DNA from: Gonocerus acuteangulatus
Lineage: Eukaryota > Arthropoda > Insecta > Hemiptera > Coreidae
Direction: 5' to 3'
Length of the DNA: 64,000 bases
Assembly (NCBI GenBank): GCA_946811695.1
Contig: OX328130.1
Span: 76,797,599-76,861,598 of the forward strand
Part shown: piece after piece, positions 32,307-42,900 of the stretch
Position numbering within the stretch: the stretch's first letter is position 1
How the letters are laid out: the number at the start of each line of letters is the position of its first letter
Made by a program: the position numbers and the translations under genes
The notes under the pieces: generated by a model
Seen by the model: only the letters and a program-made list of their open reading frames with translations
The model's database searches: none
Told to the model about the DNA's origin: nothing

Positions 32307-32490
32307 TATATGTTAAATAAATAAGACGAAATAAGACAGATAATAATAAAGAAATATTTAAATAAAAAGAAAAATAGTATATAGTGCAATAGACTATATT
32401 ACTTATCTGAGATAAGAAGCGTAGGAATTAGAGCTAATTCCCTGGAGAGCTGAGAACTCGGCCGAGAGCTAAGCTAAGACTGGACCATCC

Positions 32491-32553
32491 TTTGTATATA
32501 AAGTTTAGTGGCTAAAAAACAAAAACTTAGACCGCTATCGTGTTAACAGACAA

Positions 32554-32606
<53 letters not shown>
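32491..32606 (-). mobile_element. Helentron-like element, right piece with CA/TA tract
   Basis: This continues the element cut at 23774: AAAGTTTAGTGGC, AAAAACTTAGACCG and CTATCGTGTTAACAGAC match F2 at 22164-22215. Then (CA)n at 32555-32571 and (TA)n to 32605 occupy the microsatellite slot. The remainder beyond is not recognisable. Confidence 0.55.
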
Positions 32607-32610
<4 letters not shown>

Positions 32611-33855
32611 TCATAAAATTCATTCCGAGCAAAAATGTACCTATCAACATGGGTCCGGAGATGCTTTCTTGATGCGCTGAAGGTGAAAAACCACGTTTTT
32701 TAAGCTTTAAATGCCGAGAACTTTTATATAAACAATGTGAGCCCAATAGCAACATAACTGTGTTAAAAGTGAATATAAATGCATTCGTACCCTTTTAACC
32801 TTGGTTATCTTTCCCTTGGAACCTTGGAAGTCTTTCTTTTTATCCCGTCTCTTTCTTTCAAGAATCAGACCACATTTCACGGAGAGCAGACGCTAACTGT
32901 AGCAAACGAGACGGGGAGGATGTTAGAACCGCCAAATTACTACCAGGTAGGTGTTATAAAGCCATTAGCTAAAGATAGAGACCTCGGCCGACAGGAAGGG
33001 ACTATCCTCTGGTACCTGGGATACACCTCCAGAACTCATGGGGTACTTCCTCAGGGAGTCGGAGGGGGAAAAAATATATAGGAACAGACCATCCGTGAAA
33101 TATGGGGCACAAATTGGCAGGTCAGAATGTAACAAGGTCGTCGGGCTTTCACTTGTAGTGCAGGTCTCTACGGTCGACTTGACGTGTCGAATAGCCAACG
33201 AGTACCCGTTCATAGAAAGGAAAGGCCTTCATACTCAATTTTAGCTTTGAACCTATACACAGAAATACTTACAATTCTTGTGTATATATAAAATGGTAAA
33301 GGACATACGCTTTACGGAGCAATAAAACAGGTATGCGGCTAAATTCATGAAATCTTTGGCTGTTTCCCATGGATGTTTGCATGCTGAAACCATAATAAAT
33401 ACCCAACAAGTTCGATTACGCCTACTTTTTCAGCAAATATGTTTTTTTTTTAACACTCGTCACTTGTGTTACTATTCAGCGTTAAACATCAAATTCATTA
33501 TTTACTGCCAGGCTGTCAATCTTAGGAATTGCATACATTTTTAACTCTGATGCTTAGTCAAATCAACCCCTGGATACAAAACGATTGAATGGCAATAAGG
33601 GAGAAGAAGGTAAAATTGAAGAAGGAATGGTGCAAGGATACCCAAAATCATGTAATATTTATATATTTATTATTAAAGAAAACAAATAGAAAGTATTTAA
33701 AAAAAATAAAGATGAAATAAAAAATGTCAACATGTTTATAATTTCGTAACATTTTGTGATTTTGATTGTAGTTTTAAGTGTTTTTAATATCTGATTTAAC
33801 TATTGGCCATCATCGATCAAAAATACTTTATGGTCTGTGGGTATGTGTCTCTAAG
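32607..33855. other. Unassigned stretch
   Basis: Mixed composition. Plus and minus frames of 60-100 codons (for example 32779-33081) show no domain I recognise. No repeat partner within the window. Confidence 0.35.
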
Positions 33856-34050
33856 TTTTTATTTTGTTGTGTGTGTTTTACGGCGAATCAACTATTGGGC
33901 TATTAATGCCGGGCTATCTATAGGTTGCCACCCTTTTATAATGCCAACAGCACGTCGTCGGTCACCCATCCTAGTAGTGGCCATGCCCAACACTGCTTAA
34001 ATTCGGGGATCAACGTGAACCGGCGCATTCAACGTGGCTATGACCGTTGG
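33856..34050 (-). mobile_element. 5S rRNA-derived SINE, copy 1
   Basis: The minus strand begins CCAACGGTCATAGCCACG, carries the 5S internal control region in diverged form (AAGCAGTGTTGGGCATGG, GGATGGGTGACCG) and reaches GTGCTGTTGGCATT, the 5S 3' end. The SINE body AAAAGGGTGGCAACC/TATAGATAGCCCGG and a tail GATTCGCCGTAAAA follow. It is a retroposon, not a 5S gene, because the body and A-rich tail are attached. Confidence 0.8.
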
Positions 34051-34510
34051 GTTTTGGCCTATTTGCATTCAAAGTGAAGTTCCAAGCTAGGTAATGTAAA
34101 TATGTTCCTTTTGAAGAGTATTGAGAAGTGACTAACCGTGCTGACCACAAGTGCCTGTTGATCTCTGCTAATCCACGTCCCCACTCCGACATATGGAGGG
34201 TGAATCAGAACACTAGCAGATGTGTCCCGAGATGCAAATCCCGACTAGAGATCCAGATCTAGAGATATTTATCCTGGAATTTCCACGGCGATTTAGAAGG
34301 CACCCGAGAAGACATCTGTAGGGAGCCGTGGAGAATCGATTGGCCCCCACCGATTTGGACAGCAGTTGTGGTGGCAATGCGCCGATTCACAATTCGCCCC
34401 ATTAAAGCTAGCCGTAACTGCTGACGATTACACGGACTCTCTGCCCGGGATCGCTGCCAGATGTCGTCCGGAAGCTCTGGTTCTTTTTATCAAATAAACC
34501 CTAGGGTGTG
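34051..34510. other. Unassigned stretch
   Basis: Moderate GC, no recognised frame, repeat or RNA gene. Confidence 0.35.
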
Positions 34511-34680
34511 ATTGTGGTGGTGCAGTGGTTAGAGGAATCGACTGGGGGTACAGGAGAACTCAACCAGTCAAGCTTCGAAATCTTCCTGATTTCTGGTTGA
34601 TTGTTTTAATCAGGGGTCAAAAATAATTGTTACCTTTTAGCATAAATATGTTTTAGCTATGACTAAACTGAAAAAAAAAA
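34511..34680 (+). mobile_element. tRNA-like SINE head (family S4)
   Basis: TGGTGGTGCAGTGGTTAGAG resembles box A of a tRNA, and CAAGCTTCGAAATC about 45 bp later resembles box B. A-rich sequence begins near 34670. The spacing fits a tRNA-derived head but the stems are not good enough for a tRNA gene. Confidence 0.4.
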
Positions 34681-35108
34681 CATTACAGAAAAGCATTACA
34701 AAAAGTTTCCCCTGGCGTTCGCGCTTGATGCAAGGGATGGTTCGATGGTGAAAGGTAGACACTAGGTCATCAGTATGAACCCTAAGGAAGGTATTCGGCT
34801 GACAACCTGCTGTACCCGAGACCTGGCTAAGTCTATCATCACATTACACCATACAATGGAAAATGTAGATTGTAATATACCTGTAAATGTGTGTATTTTC
34901 TTTATTTCCAAGTATTCCAGTAAACTTGTCTTTTTAGGATAAGGTGTTGGATCAAATTCATCTCTCTTGTCGCTAATATTAATTCAAGGGCTCAGTGCCA
35001 AAGGTGACTAACCCACAATTAGAACAAACTGAGAAAATTAGAGTTTAAGTTAAGAAGAATCTGAAAAAAATTAGTGTTGGCGACAGAAATATATTAATTG
35101 TCCCAGTT
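34681..35108. other. Unassigned stretch
   Basis: No recognisable frame or repeat; AT-rich towards the right. Confidence 0.35.
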
Positions 35109-35276
35109 GCCAACGACCTCGTTGAATGCAACGGTTCCAGTTGGTCACCGAAGTTAAGCAACGCCTGGCGTGGCCAATACTCGAATGGGTGACCGGCCAA
35201 CCCGAGTTGTAAAAGGGTGGCAACCTGTAGGCGTTAATAGCCCAAGTGTTGATAAACCTTTAAACAAACACGAAAC
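35109..35276 (+). mobile_element. 5S rRNA-derived SINE, copy 2
   Basis: The plus strand starts GCCAACGACCTCGTTGAATG and includes CACCGAAGTTAAGCAACG and GAATGGGTGACCGGCC, the 5S internal promoter. The body AAAAGGGTGGCAACCTGTAGG and an A-rich end follow. The 5S part ends GAGTTGTAAAAGGG rather than GCTGTTGGCAT, so the 3' stem strand has decayed. Confidence 0.8.
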
Positions 35277-35375
35277 AAAAGATACGTGTAGTTAAAATCA
35301 TTTCTGTCACCAAGACTCATTTTTTTCTCAGTCCTTAAGCACAAGTAAACAAACAAACAGATAAAACAGATATAC

Positions 35376-35378
<3 letters not shown>

Positions 35379-35428
<50 letters not shown>

Positions 35429-35462
35429 TATAAGTATATACATGTGTGTGTGTATATATATC
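35379..35462. repeat. (TA)n/(TG)n microsatellite
   Basis: TA repeats with a short TG segment near 35445. Confidence 0.9.
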
Positions 35463-35619
35463 TATATAATTTCATTTTTAATTTTTTTTTTAAATTATCG
35501 GCACTTCTTGATGTAGGCCATTACTGCCTGGCTCTACATAGGTTGAACTTTTTCCCCTGTCCCATTGATATAACCTCAACCTCCTCCGGGTGGAACTCCT
35601 TACGTAAGAATCGAAAACA

Positions 35620-35622
<3 letters not shown>

Positions 35623-35673
<51 letters not shown>
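35623..35673. repeat. (TA)n microsatellite
   Basis: About 50 bp of TA followed by a short CACACTTGTGTG palindrome. Confidence 0.95.
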
Positions 35674-35676
<3 letters not shown>

Positions 35677-35699
35677 TTCACACACTTGTGTGTGTGTAT

Positions 35700-36164
35700 A
35701 AATGTGCCGAATGAAAAGTTTCCACATTCATCATGCAGGTCCTATTTTCACTAATTTTGACTTCATATAAAAAAATGAAAAAAAGTACTTTTAAAACTGT
35801 GCTTCTAAGGGACTAAGGTTACCCGTAAATGAATTTCTAATTAAATGGAGCAAGTCCTTGAAGTAACTAATTAAAAGCGTTGTCCTGAGAGAGCTGGGGA
35901 TATTGATAAGGGAGATAAAGTGAAGGATGGCTCCCAAGGGGCCGGAGACTAGCTTTATCAAATATTAAGGTTGTGATGGGCCCCTGAGGATGGACCAGCT
36001 GGCCACCAGGAACTACCCTATAGCTAGGCCTGTATCCCTCTCCACACGAACCCTTTCACTCCGTCTGCTGTCTTGTAGTTTCAAGGGGAGGTTTAACCCC
36101 TCTTCGGTGATAACTAGCCACTCGACTTAGGTTACTTACCACTCTCTCACTTACAAAGTCAACT

Positions 36165-36165
<1 letters not shown>
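35700..36165. other. Unassigned stretch
   Basis: No recognisable gene or repeat. Confidence 0.35.
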
Positions 36166-36167
<2 letters not shown>

Positions 36168-36218
<51 letters not shown>

Positions 36219-36245
36219 TATATACATATATATATACAGTATATA

Positions 36246-36320
<75 letters not shown>
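36168..36320. repeat. Long (TA)n microsatellite
   Basis: About 150 bp of TA with a few CA interruptions, the longest TA tract in the window. It abuts the 3' terminus of the minus-strand LINE fragment. Confidence 0.95.
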
Positions 36321-36325
<5 letters not shown>

Positions 36326-36990
36326 GAAAAATGAAATGAAAATTTTTTTGTTCTTATTCCGGGACACAAGTCCCATAGGAATAATTTTGAAATTACAAAA
36401 TAATAAAGAATTTAATATATAAACTTATAATACTACCAGTATACAATGTACAGCTTCAATATAGACTAGGGATTGGGTAAAAGTTTCAGGGATAGAAGGT
36501 GGTGGAAGAGTCGGGATTTAAAGGTTTCTAGGTTGGTAGAATGGCGGACAAACAGAGGCAAGGAATTCCATAGCGAGGTGGCACGGAATGCAGTACGGTG
36601 GGAAGGAATATAAAGATCGGAAGGACGAGATCGGGTGTTACGGGAGTGAACAGAGGATTTAAATTTAAGGAGTTGAAAAATATAAGAAGGTCTTCGGGAT
36701 TGAATTACTTGGTAAAGGACGGAGCCGAGGAAGTACTGACGACGATAAAGAGGGAATAGCCAATATTGCTCCTGGTAGAAATTTGATATGTGGGAGTCAC
36801 TGGGGATCCCGAGGATAAAACGAATGAAACAGTTCATGAGGCGTTTGAGTTTTGCCTCGAGATCGCCAGAAAGTCCACCATAGTCAAACTGGGGGAATAA
36901 TAGGGAGGTTACAAAAAGTTGACGGGTCTTTGTTGGCAGGAGATGGCGGGAGAGGTTGAGCTGTCTCAGGATAAATATGGATCGACGAAA
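36321..36990 (-). pseudogene. CR1/L2/Jockey-type LINE, 3' end with RT C-terminus
   Basis: The minus-strand frame ending at 36466 encodes LRQLNLSRHLLPTKTRQL, then FPQFDYGGL, LGIPSDSHIS and RSRPSDLYIPSHRTAFRATS followed by LWNSLP. This is the region after the RT palm in CR1/L2/Jockey-group LINEs, which lack RNase H. A ~145-bp 3' UTR ends in GAAATGAAA-type repeats against the TA tract. It is 5'-truncated. The apparent ATG at 37095 belongs to the neighbouring SINE, so the first ~35 codons of the 209-codon frame are not LINE sequence. Confidence 0.75.
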
Positions 36991-37004
36991 AATTTGTATA
37001 TATT

Positions 37005-37336
37005 TATATATATAAAAATCATTCCCGTAACTGGCTACGAGAGCCCTGCGAGGCAGATACTTTAGAGGTATCTGATTCATGACCATACGGCACACTAGGG
37101 AGATAGTGTGGTCAGTACTATGCTCCGGCCGACATGATTTTCCCCTTGGCTTCTTCGACTGCTAGAGTCATTAGCACCAAGGTACCAATTAATAAATTAA
37201 TTAAAGGCTGGGTTGGCCTAGGGACGGTCAGGGAGGCCGAATTCAACCCATGAACGAAGACACTGAAGATAAAAATCTTTAGTGTTTGCTCGGGATTTGA
37301 TCCTCCTACTACTCTACCACTGAGCTAGCCCTCTCT
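37005..37336 (-). mobile_element. tRNA-derived SINE (family S3), copy 1
   Basis: The minus strand starts AGGGCTAGCTCAGTGGTAGA (box A) and has GGATCAAATCCCGAGC (box B). Then come a body with TTCGGCCTCCCTGACCG, the phrase GGTGCTAATGACTCTAGCAG, and three short hairpins (for example CACTATCTCCCTAGTGTG). The same element is at 54243-54575. It abuts the LINE fragment at 36990 through an AT-rich tail. Confidence 0.75.
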
Positions 37337-37342
37337 CTGAAC

Positions 37343-37347
37343 CTAGC

Positions 37348-37421
<74 letters not shown>
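37343..37421. repeat. (CT)n(TA)n microsatellite
   Basis: About 28 bp of CT followed by about 48 bp of TA. Confidence 0.95.
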
Positions 37422-37424
<3 letters not shown>

Positions 37425-37429
37425 ATGTA

Positions 37430-38006
37430 TTTATCTAACACATATTCTGCGCGGTCTTTTTTTATTGTCGTCTAATAAATTAACAGGTTAAGTTACATAA
37501 CATTTAAACGGAGGCCTCTAGCGGAACTCCGGAAGACTAAGTCAGTTTATCAGAGATACCGGCGATGTAACATTCTATTCCGCCGTAATCCATAGGATAG
37601 GCCTTCGGAAGGACGATAAATTCATATATATATATCTTAGGAAGAAGATACATTTGCCCGGACAGAGCGTATAAAGGCTCCAGGAACTCCAGGGGTAGGT
37701 TGATATATGTCCGAGAGAAGAGGTGACCGCTAGGGGAGGTGGACAAGTACACGGTATATCATGTAGGATTGCTCCAGTATATTCTACAGAACGGTAGGAA
37801 GATACGGCTATGCATAGGGTACTAACTCTTCTAGGGTTGGGTCTTATCTTCTTAGGGGTAGTCCCTCTGGACGGAGACATATCAACCGCTGGGGAAACAA
37901 TACAGAATCCATTCTCTCTAAGATTATCTCTTTTGTAGCTTTTGGACTCACTCTCTCTTTTAGAGATAATGGGGAATTGTTTCTTCCTCTGAGAGTACAT
38001 CTCTAA
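37430..38006. other. Unassigned stretch
   Basis: Mixed composition. A 185-codon minus frame runs from F1 into this stretch, but its part here matches no family. Confidence 0.35.
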
Positions 38007-38008
38007 TA

Positions 38009-39262
38009 GTCCGAGAGCCAGAGTAACCGCACGTTTCATGAAGTGTTTTATGCACCCTGAAATTTTGCTATAATGTACCTCTTGGGTAGATAAGAAGGTA
38101 AGTATGTGTTTCCTGGACATACCTTGGAACACCAGGTACTGCGAATAGGGGAAAGATGCAAAAAAATATTTCCCAAAAAGAGAGTTTTATTCAGAAGCCT
38201 ACTATCTTTAATGTAAAATTAAGACAATTTTACAATGAATAATAAATATGGCAGGCACTTTTAAGGGGTATAACACGTAAAAAAAAAACTTAATTGTTTT
38301 TATTCTAATATTAAATGACAGTTTTATTCACGCTCCCATTTTAAACGGGACAGCTGTACAAGATCATGTGCGCAAGAACCAATGAGAGCGCAGAGAACAA
38401 CCACAACTGCGCGGTGCTCTTATACACTCTTAGGCAGTGTATTGCAGTCTACCATAGCCAACATCCTGATAATTTATCCCACAAAAGTGTCTGCCCTTTT
38501 GTAATTATTTTCAATGAGGCTGTTTAAATCGCGGCGTGAATAAATTTACATTTTAACCCCCTTAAAAGTTATTAATTATTTTCTCATGAGGTAGCCACGA
38601 CTTATACCGCGTTTCGTTGCAATACAGCAGAACTTACGACCGGTATTTTCGGTGTCTACTAGGTAGGATCTATAAAGATTTGAAGACATTTTTCAGAAAT
38701 TCCGTCATGAGTGCAACATCAATAGCTACTTTCCTTCGGAGGAAAGTGCTAAAACAGACTCGTTGTCATCAAACCCGGATGTTTTCCCGTAAGCACGGTT
38801 ACGCGCAGAATATTGCAGTCTCATAGGCAACATGAATTTTTATATTTCCTGATAATTAAACCCCACAAAAGTGTCTGCCCTTTTGTAATTATTTTCAAAT
38901 ATGTTTATTGAAGACGCTGTTTAAATCGCAGCGTGAATAAAGAACTTCATTTAATATTAAGAATAAAAACTAGGTACTTTTTTTTTTTTATTTACATTTT
39001 AACCCCCTTAAAAGTGCCTGCCTTATTTATTATTAATTTGAAAATTGCCTTAATTTGCCATTTTTTTCATTAATAATAGTTGGCTTCTGAATAAAACTCT
39101 ACTTTTGGGCAATATTGTTTTGCACCGTTCCCCTATGCGCAGTACCTGGTGTTCCAAGGTATGTTCAGGAAACACATACTTACCTTCTTATCTACCTAAG
39201 AGGTACATTATAGCAAAATTTCATAAAACACTTCATGAATAGTGCGTTGCCAGCTCTCCGAC
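38009..39262. mobile_element. F1/Helentron composite, copy 2 (both ends present)
   Basis: TA at 38007-38008 and 39263-39264 flank an element starting GTCCGAGAGCCAGAG and ending CAGCTCTCCGAC. The left arm and centre, a Helentron-like insert (38580-38750), the phrase TCATCAAACCCGGATG, and a duplicated right part follow in the order seen at 14012. With intact ends and target it shows that the composite itself is transposable. Confidence 0.75.
38580..38750 (-). mobile_element. Helentron-like fragment inside F1
   Basis: The minus strand starts AGCACTTTCCTCCGAAGG and continues to CTACCTCATGAGAA. It is the 5' ~170 bp of the same subfamily as 14602-14915 (GTTGCACTCATGACGG variant). Confidence 0.65.
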
Positions 39263-39717
39263 TATAAACAGAGAGTTTGGCGACGTTGACACTCGATATG
39301 CGATACGCGACACGCGCAGACAAATAGTTAAAATGTAATGGGATGCGATAAGAAAGGTTCACAACACCGCGATTGCACAGCATATCGCAAGCGACATATT
39401 ACTCGAAGTGCCGCTTGTCGGTCTCTCCAGCGATAAGTTTCGTACGATATTCCTAGCTGCGAATATGTCAACAAGAAGAGAAGACAGTTCTATGATTGAG
39501 AGAATGTGGAATCCAGTATTTCTGTCGCTTCCAACTTTTCTGTATGGAGTTCCTCATCCCATCATGACACCTTACGAACTCAGTCTCCTATCAGCAATAT
39601 TGCAACGAATTCGGCGTTCAAATTGACTAGTCCACTGCCGCAAAAAAGGCAAATTGATTTGCACAATTTGTAAAAAATGCTAGTACAAAAATAAAAATGC
39701 TAAATTTTACTAATACT

Positions 39718-39784
39718 TTTTTTGTTTTTTTTTTTTGTTTTTTTTGTTTACGGTGCATCTACATCTAGGTCATTAGCGCCTACT
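39718..39784 (-). mobile_element. SINE tail-only insertion with 13-bp target duplication
   Basis: A T-rich run followed by the minus-strand tail phrase (GGCGCTAATGACCTAGATG, then TAGATGCACCGTAAA) and nothing else is flanked by TTTTACTAATACT at 39705-39717 and 39785-39797. It is a severely 5'-truncated SINE copy; the head family cannot be told. Confidence 0.8.
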
Positions 39785-39929
39785 TTTTACTAATACTGTA
39801 TTCATTCTTATATCTACTTACCTTATAGTAATTAGAAGTTGTTCGTATGGAGAAAGTGAGTATATTTGTTTTAGGGGTTCATGACACTAAAGTTTTCAGG
39901 ATTGATTCTACAAAACTCCCTGTATTTTG

Positions 39930-42900
39930 TTGGATGTTGATAAAGGTCTCTAGATACAAGAGCCTAGCTATACTGCTCGTTGCTAAGGTTGTAGCGATGC
40001 AGCCAGTATTTCCTTCTCATCCCACGCCTGAACCAGTAAGCTGGATGTTGATAAAGGTCTCTAGATACAAGAGCCTAGCTATACTGCTCGTTGCTAAGGT
40101 TGTAGCGATGCAGCCAGTATTTCCTTCTCATCCCACGCCTGAACCAGTAAGCTGGATGTTGATAAAGGTCTCTAGATACAAGAGCCTAGCTATACTGCTC
40201 GTTGCTAAGGTTGTAGCGATGCAGCCAGTATTTCCTTCTCATCCCACGCCTGAACCAGTAAGCTGGATGTTGATAAAGGTCTCTAGATACAAGAGCCTAG
40301 CTATACTGCTCGTTGCTAAGGTTGTAGGGATCCAGCCAGTATTTCCTTCTCATCCTACGCCTCAACCAGTAACGTCTCTAGATACACGAGCCTAGCTATA
40401 CTGCTCGTTGCTAAGGTTGTAGCGATGCAGCCAGTATTTCCTTCTCATCCCACGCCTGAACCAGTAACGTCTCTAGATACAAGAGCCTAGCTATACTGCA
40501 CGTTGCTAAGGTTGTAGCGATGCAGCCAGTATTTCCTTCTCATCCCACGCCTGAACCAGTAAGCTGGATGTTGATAAAGGTCTCTAGATACAAGAGCCTA
40601 GCTATACTGCACGTTGCTAAGGTTGTAGCGATGCAGCCAGTATTTCCTTCTCATCCCACGCCTGAACCAGTAACGTCTCTAGATACAAGAGCCTAGCTAT
40701 ACTGCACGTTGCTAAGGTTGTAGCGATGCAGCCAGTATTTCCTTCTCATCCCACGCCTGAACCAGTAAGCTGGATGTTGATAAAGGTCTCTAGATACAAG
40801 AGCCTAGCTATAATGCTCGTTGCTAAGGTTGTAGGGATCCAGCCAGTATTTCCTTCTCATCCTACGCCTCAACCAGTAACGTCTCTAGATACAACAGCCT
40901 AGCTATACTGCTCGTTGCTAAGGTTGTAGCGATGCAGCCAGTATTTCCTTCTCATCCTACGCCTCAACCAGTAACGTCTGTAGATACACGAGCCTAGCTA
41001 TACTGCACGTTGCTAAGGTTGTAGCGATGCAGCCAGTATTTCCTTCTCATCCCACGCCTGAACCAGTAAGCTGGATGTTGATAAAGATCTCTAGATACAA
41101 GAGCCCAGCTATACTGCTCGTTGCTAAGGTTGTAGAGATGCAGCCAGTATTTCCTTCTCATCCTACTCCTCAACAAGTAACGTCTCTAGATACAACAGCC
41201 TAGCTATACTGCTCGTTGCTAAGGTTGTAGGGATCCAGCCAGTATTTCCTTCTCATCCTACGCCTCAACCAGTAACGTCTGTAGATCCAGCCAGTATTTC
41301 CTTCTCATCCTACCTCTGAACCAGTAACGTCTCTAGATACAAGAGCCTAGCTATACTGCACGTTGCTAAGGTTGTAGCGATGCAGCCAGTATTTCCTTCT
41401 CATCCCACGCCTGAACCAGTAAGCTGGATGTTGATAAAGGTCTCTAGATACAACAGCCTAGCTATAATGCTCGTTGCTAAGGTTGTAGGGATCCAGCCAG
41501 TATTTCCTTCTCATCCTACGCCTCAACCAGTAACGTCTCTAAATACAACAGCCTAGCTATACTGCTCGTTGCTAAGGTTGAAGGGATCCAGCCAGTATTT
41601 CCTTCTCATCCTACGCCTCAACCAGTAACGTCTGTAGATACACGAGCCTAGCTATACTGCACGTTGCTAAGGTTGTAGCGATGCAGCCAGTATTTCCTTC
41701 TCATCCCACGCCTGAACCAGTAAGCTGGATGTTGATAAAGATCTCTAGATACAAGAGCCCTAGCTATACTGCTCGTTGCTAAGGTTGTAGAGATGCAGCC
41801 AGTATTTCCTTCTCATCCTACTCCTCAACAAGTAACGTCTCTAGATACAACAGCCTAGCTATACTGCTCGTTGCTAAGGTTGTAGGGATCCAGCCAGTAT
41901 TTCCTTCTCATCCTACGCCTCAACCAGTAACGTCTGTAGATACACGAGCCTAGCTATACTGCACGTTGCTAAGGTTGTAGGGATCCAGCCAGTATTTCCT
42001 TCTCATCCTACTCCTCAACAAGTAACGTCTCTAGATACAACAGCCTAGCTATAATGCTCGTTGCTAAGGTTGTAGCGATGCAGCCAGTATTTCCTTCTCA
42101 TCCCACGCCTGAACCAGTAAGCTGGATGTTGATAAAGGTCTCTAGATACAAGAGCCTAGCTATACTGCACGTTGCTAAGGTTGTAGCGATGCAGCCAGTA
42201 TTTCCTTCTCATCCCACGCCTGAACCAGTAAGCTGGATGTTGATAAAGGTCTCTAGATACAAGAGCCTAGCTATACTGCACGTTGCTAAGGTTGTAGCGA
42301 TGCAGCCAGTATTTCCTTCTCATCCCACGCCTGAACCAGTAACGTCTCTAGATACAAGAGCCTAGCTATACTGCACGTTGCTAAGGTTGTAGCGATGCAG
42401 CCAGTATTTCCTTCTCATCCCACGCCTGAACCAGTAAGCTGGATGTTGATAAAGGTCTCTAGATACAAGAGCCTAGCTATAATGCTCGTTGCTAAGGTTG
42501 TAGGGATCCAGCCAGTATTTCCTTCTCATCCTACGCCTCAACCAGTAACGTCTCTAGATACAACAGCCTAGCTATAATGCTCGTTGCTAAGGTTGTAGGG
42601 ATGCAGCCAGTATTTCCTTCTCATCCTACGCCTCAACCAGTAACGTCTGTAGATACACGAGCCTAGCTATACTGCACGTTGCTAAGGTTGTAGCGATGCA
42701 GCCAGTATTTCCTTCTCATCCCACGCCTGAACCAGTAAGCTGGATGTTGATAAAGATCTCTAGATACAAGAGCCCTAGCTATACTGCTCGTTGCTAAGGT
42801 TGTAGAGATGCAGCCAGTATTTCCTTCTCATCCTACTCCTCAACAAGTAACGTCTCTAGATACAACATCCTAGCTATACTGCTCGTTGCTAAGGTTGTAG

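Larger units (their letters stand above)
27822..32481 (-). mobile_element. I-like LINE with both ends but an internal RT deletion
   Basis: The minus-strand retrotransposon is flanked by GGACCATCC at 27813-27821 and 32482-32490. It comprises a ~175-bp 5' leader, ORF1, endonuclease, a remnant of the RT start, RNase H with its zinc-like tail, a ~560-bp 3' region and poly(A) (the T-run from 27822). ORF1 with CCHC knuckles plus APE endonuclease plus RNase H is the layout of the I superfamily (I, Nimb and relatives). The 4.66-kb length is short because most of the RT is missing. It sits at the border of the Merlin right arm. Confidence 0.85.

Noticed and set aside
36056..36376. Frames rich in Tyr/Ile over TA tracts (also 754, 17023, 24047, 35234, 35490)
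   Set aside because: Translation of (TA)n gives YIYI peptides; no gene signal.
39847..40395. 182-codon frame with a repeating 37-residue peptide (also 42054-42365)
   Set aside because: The 111-bp satellite period is a multiple of three, and frames break as soon as the 95-bp units occur.
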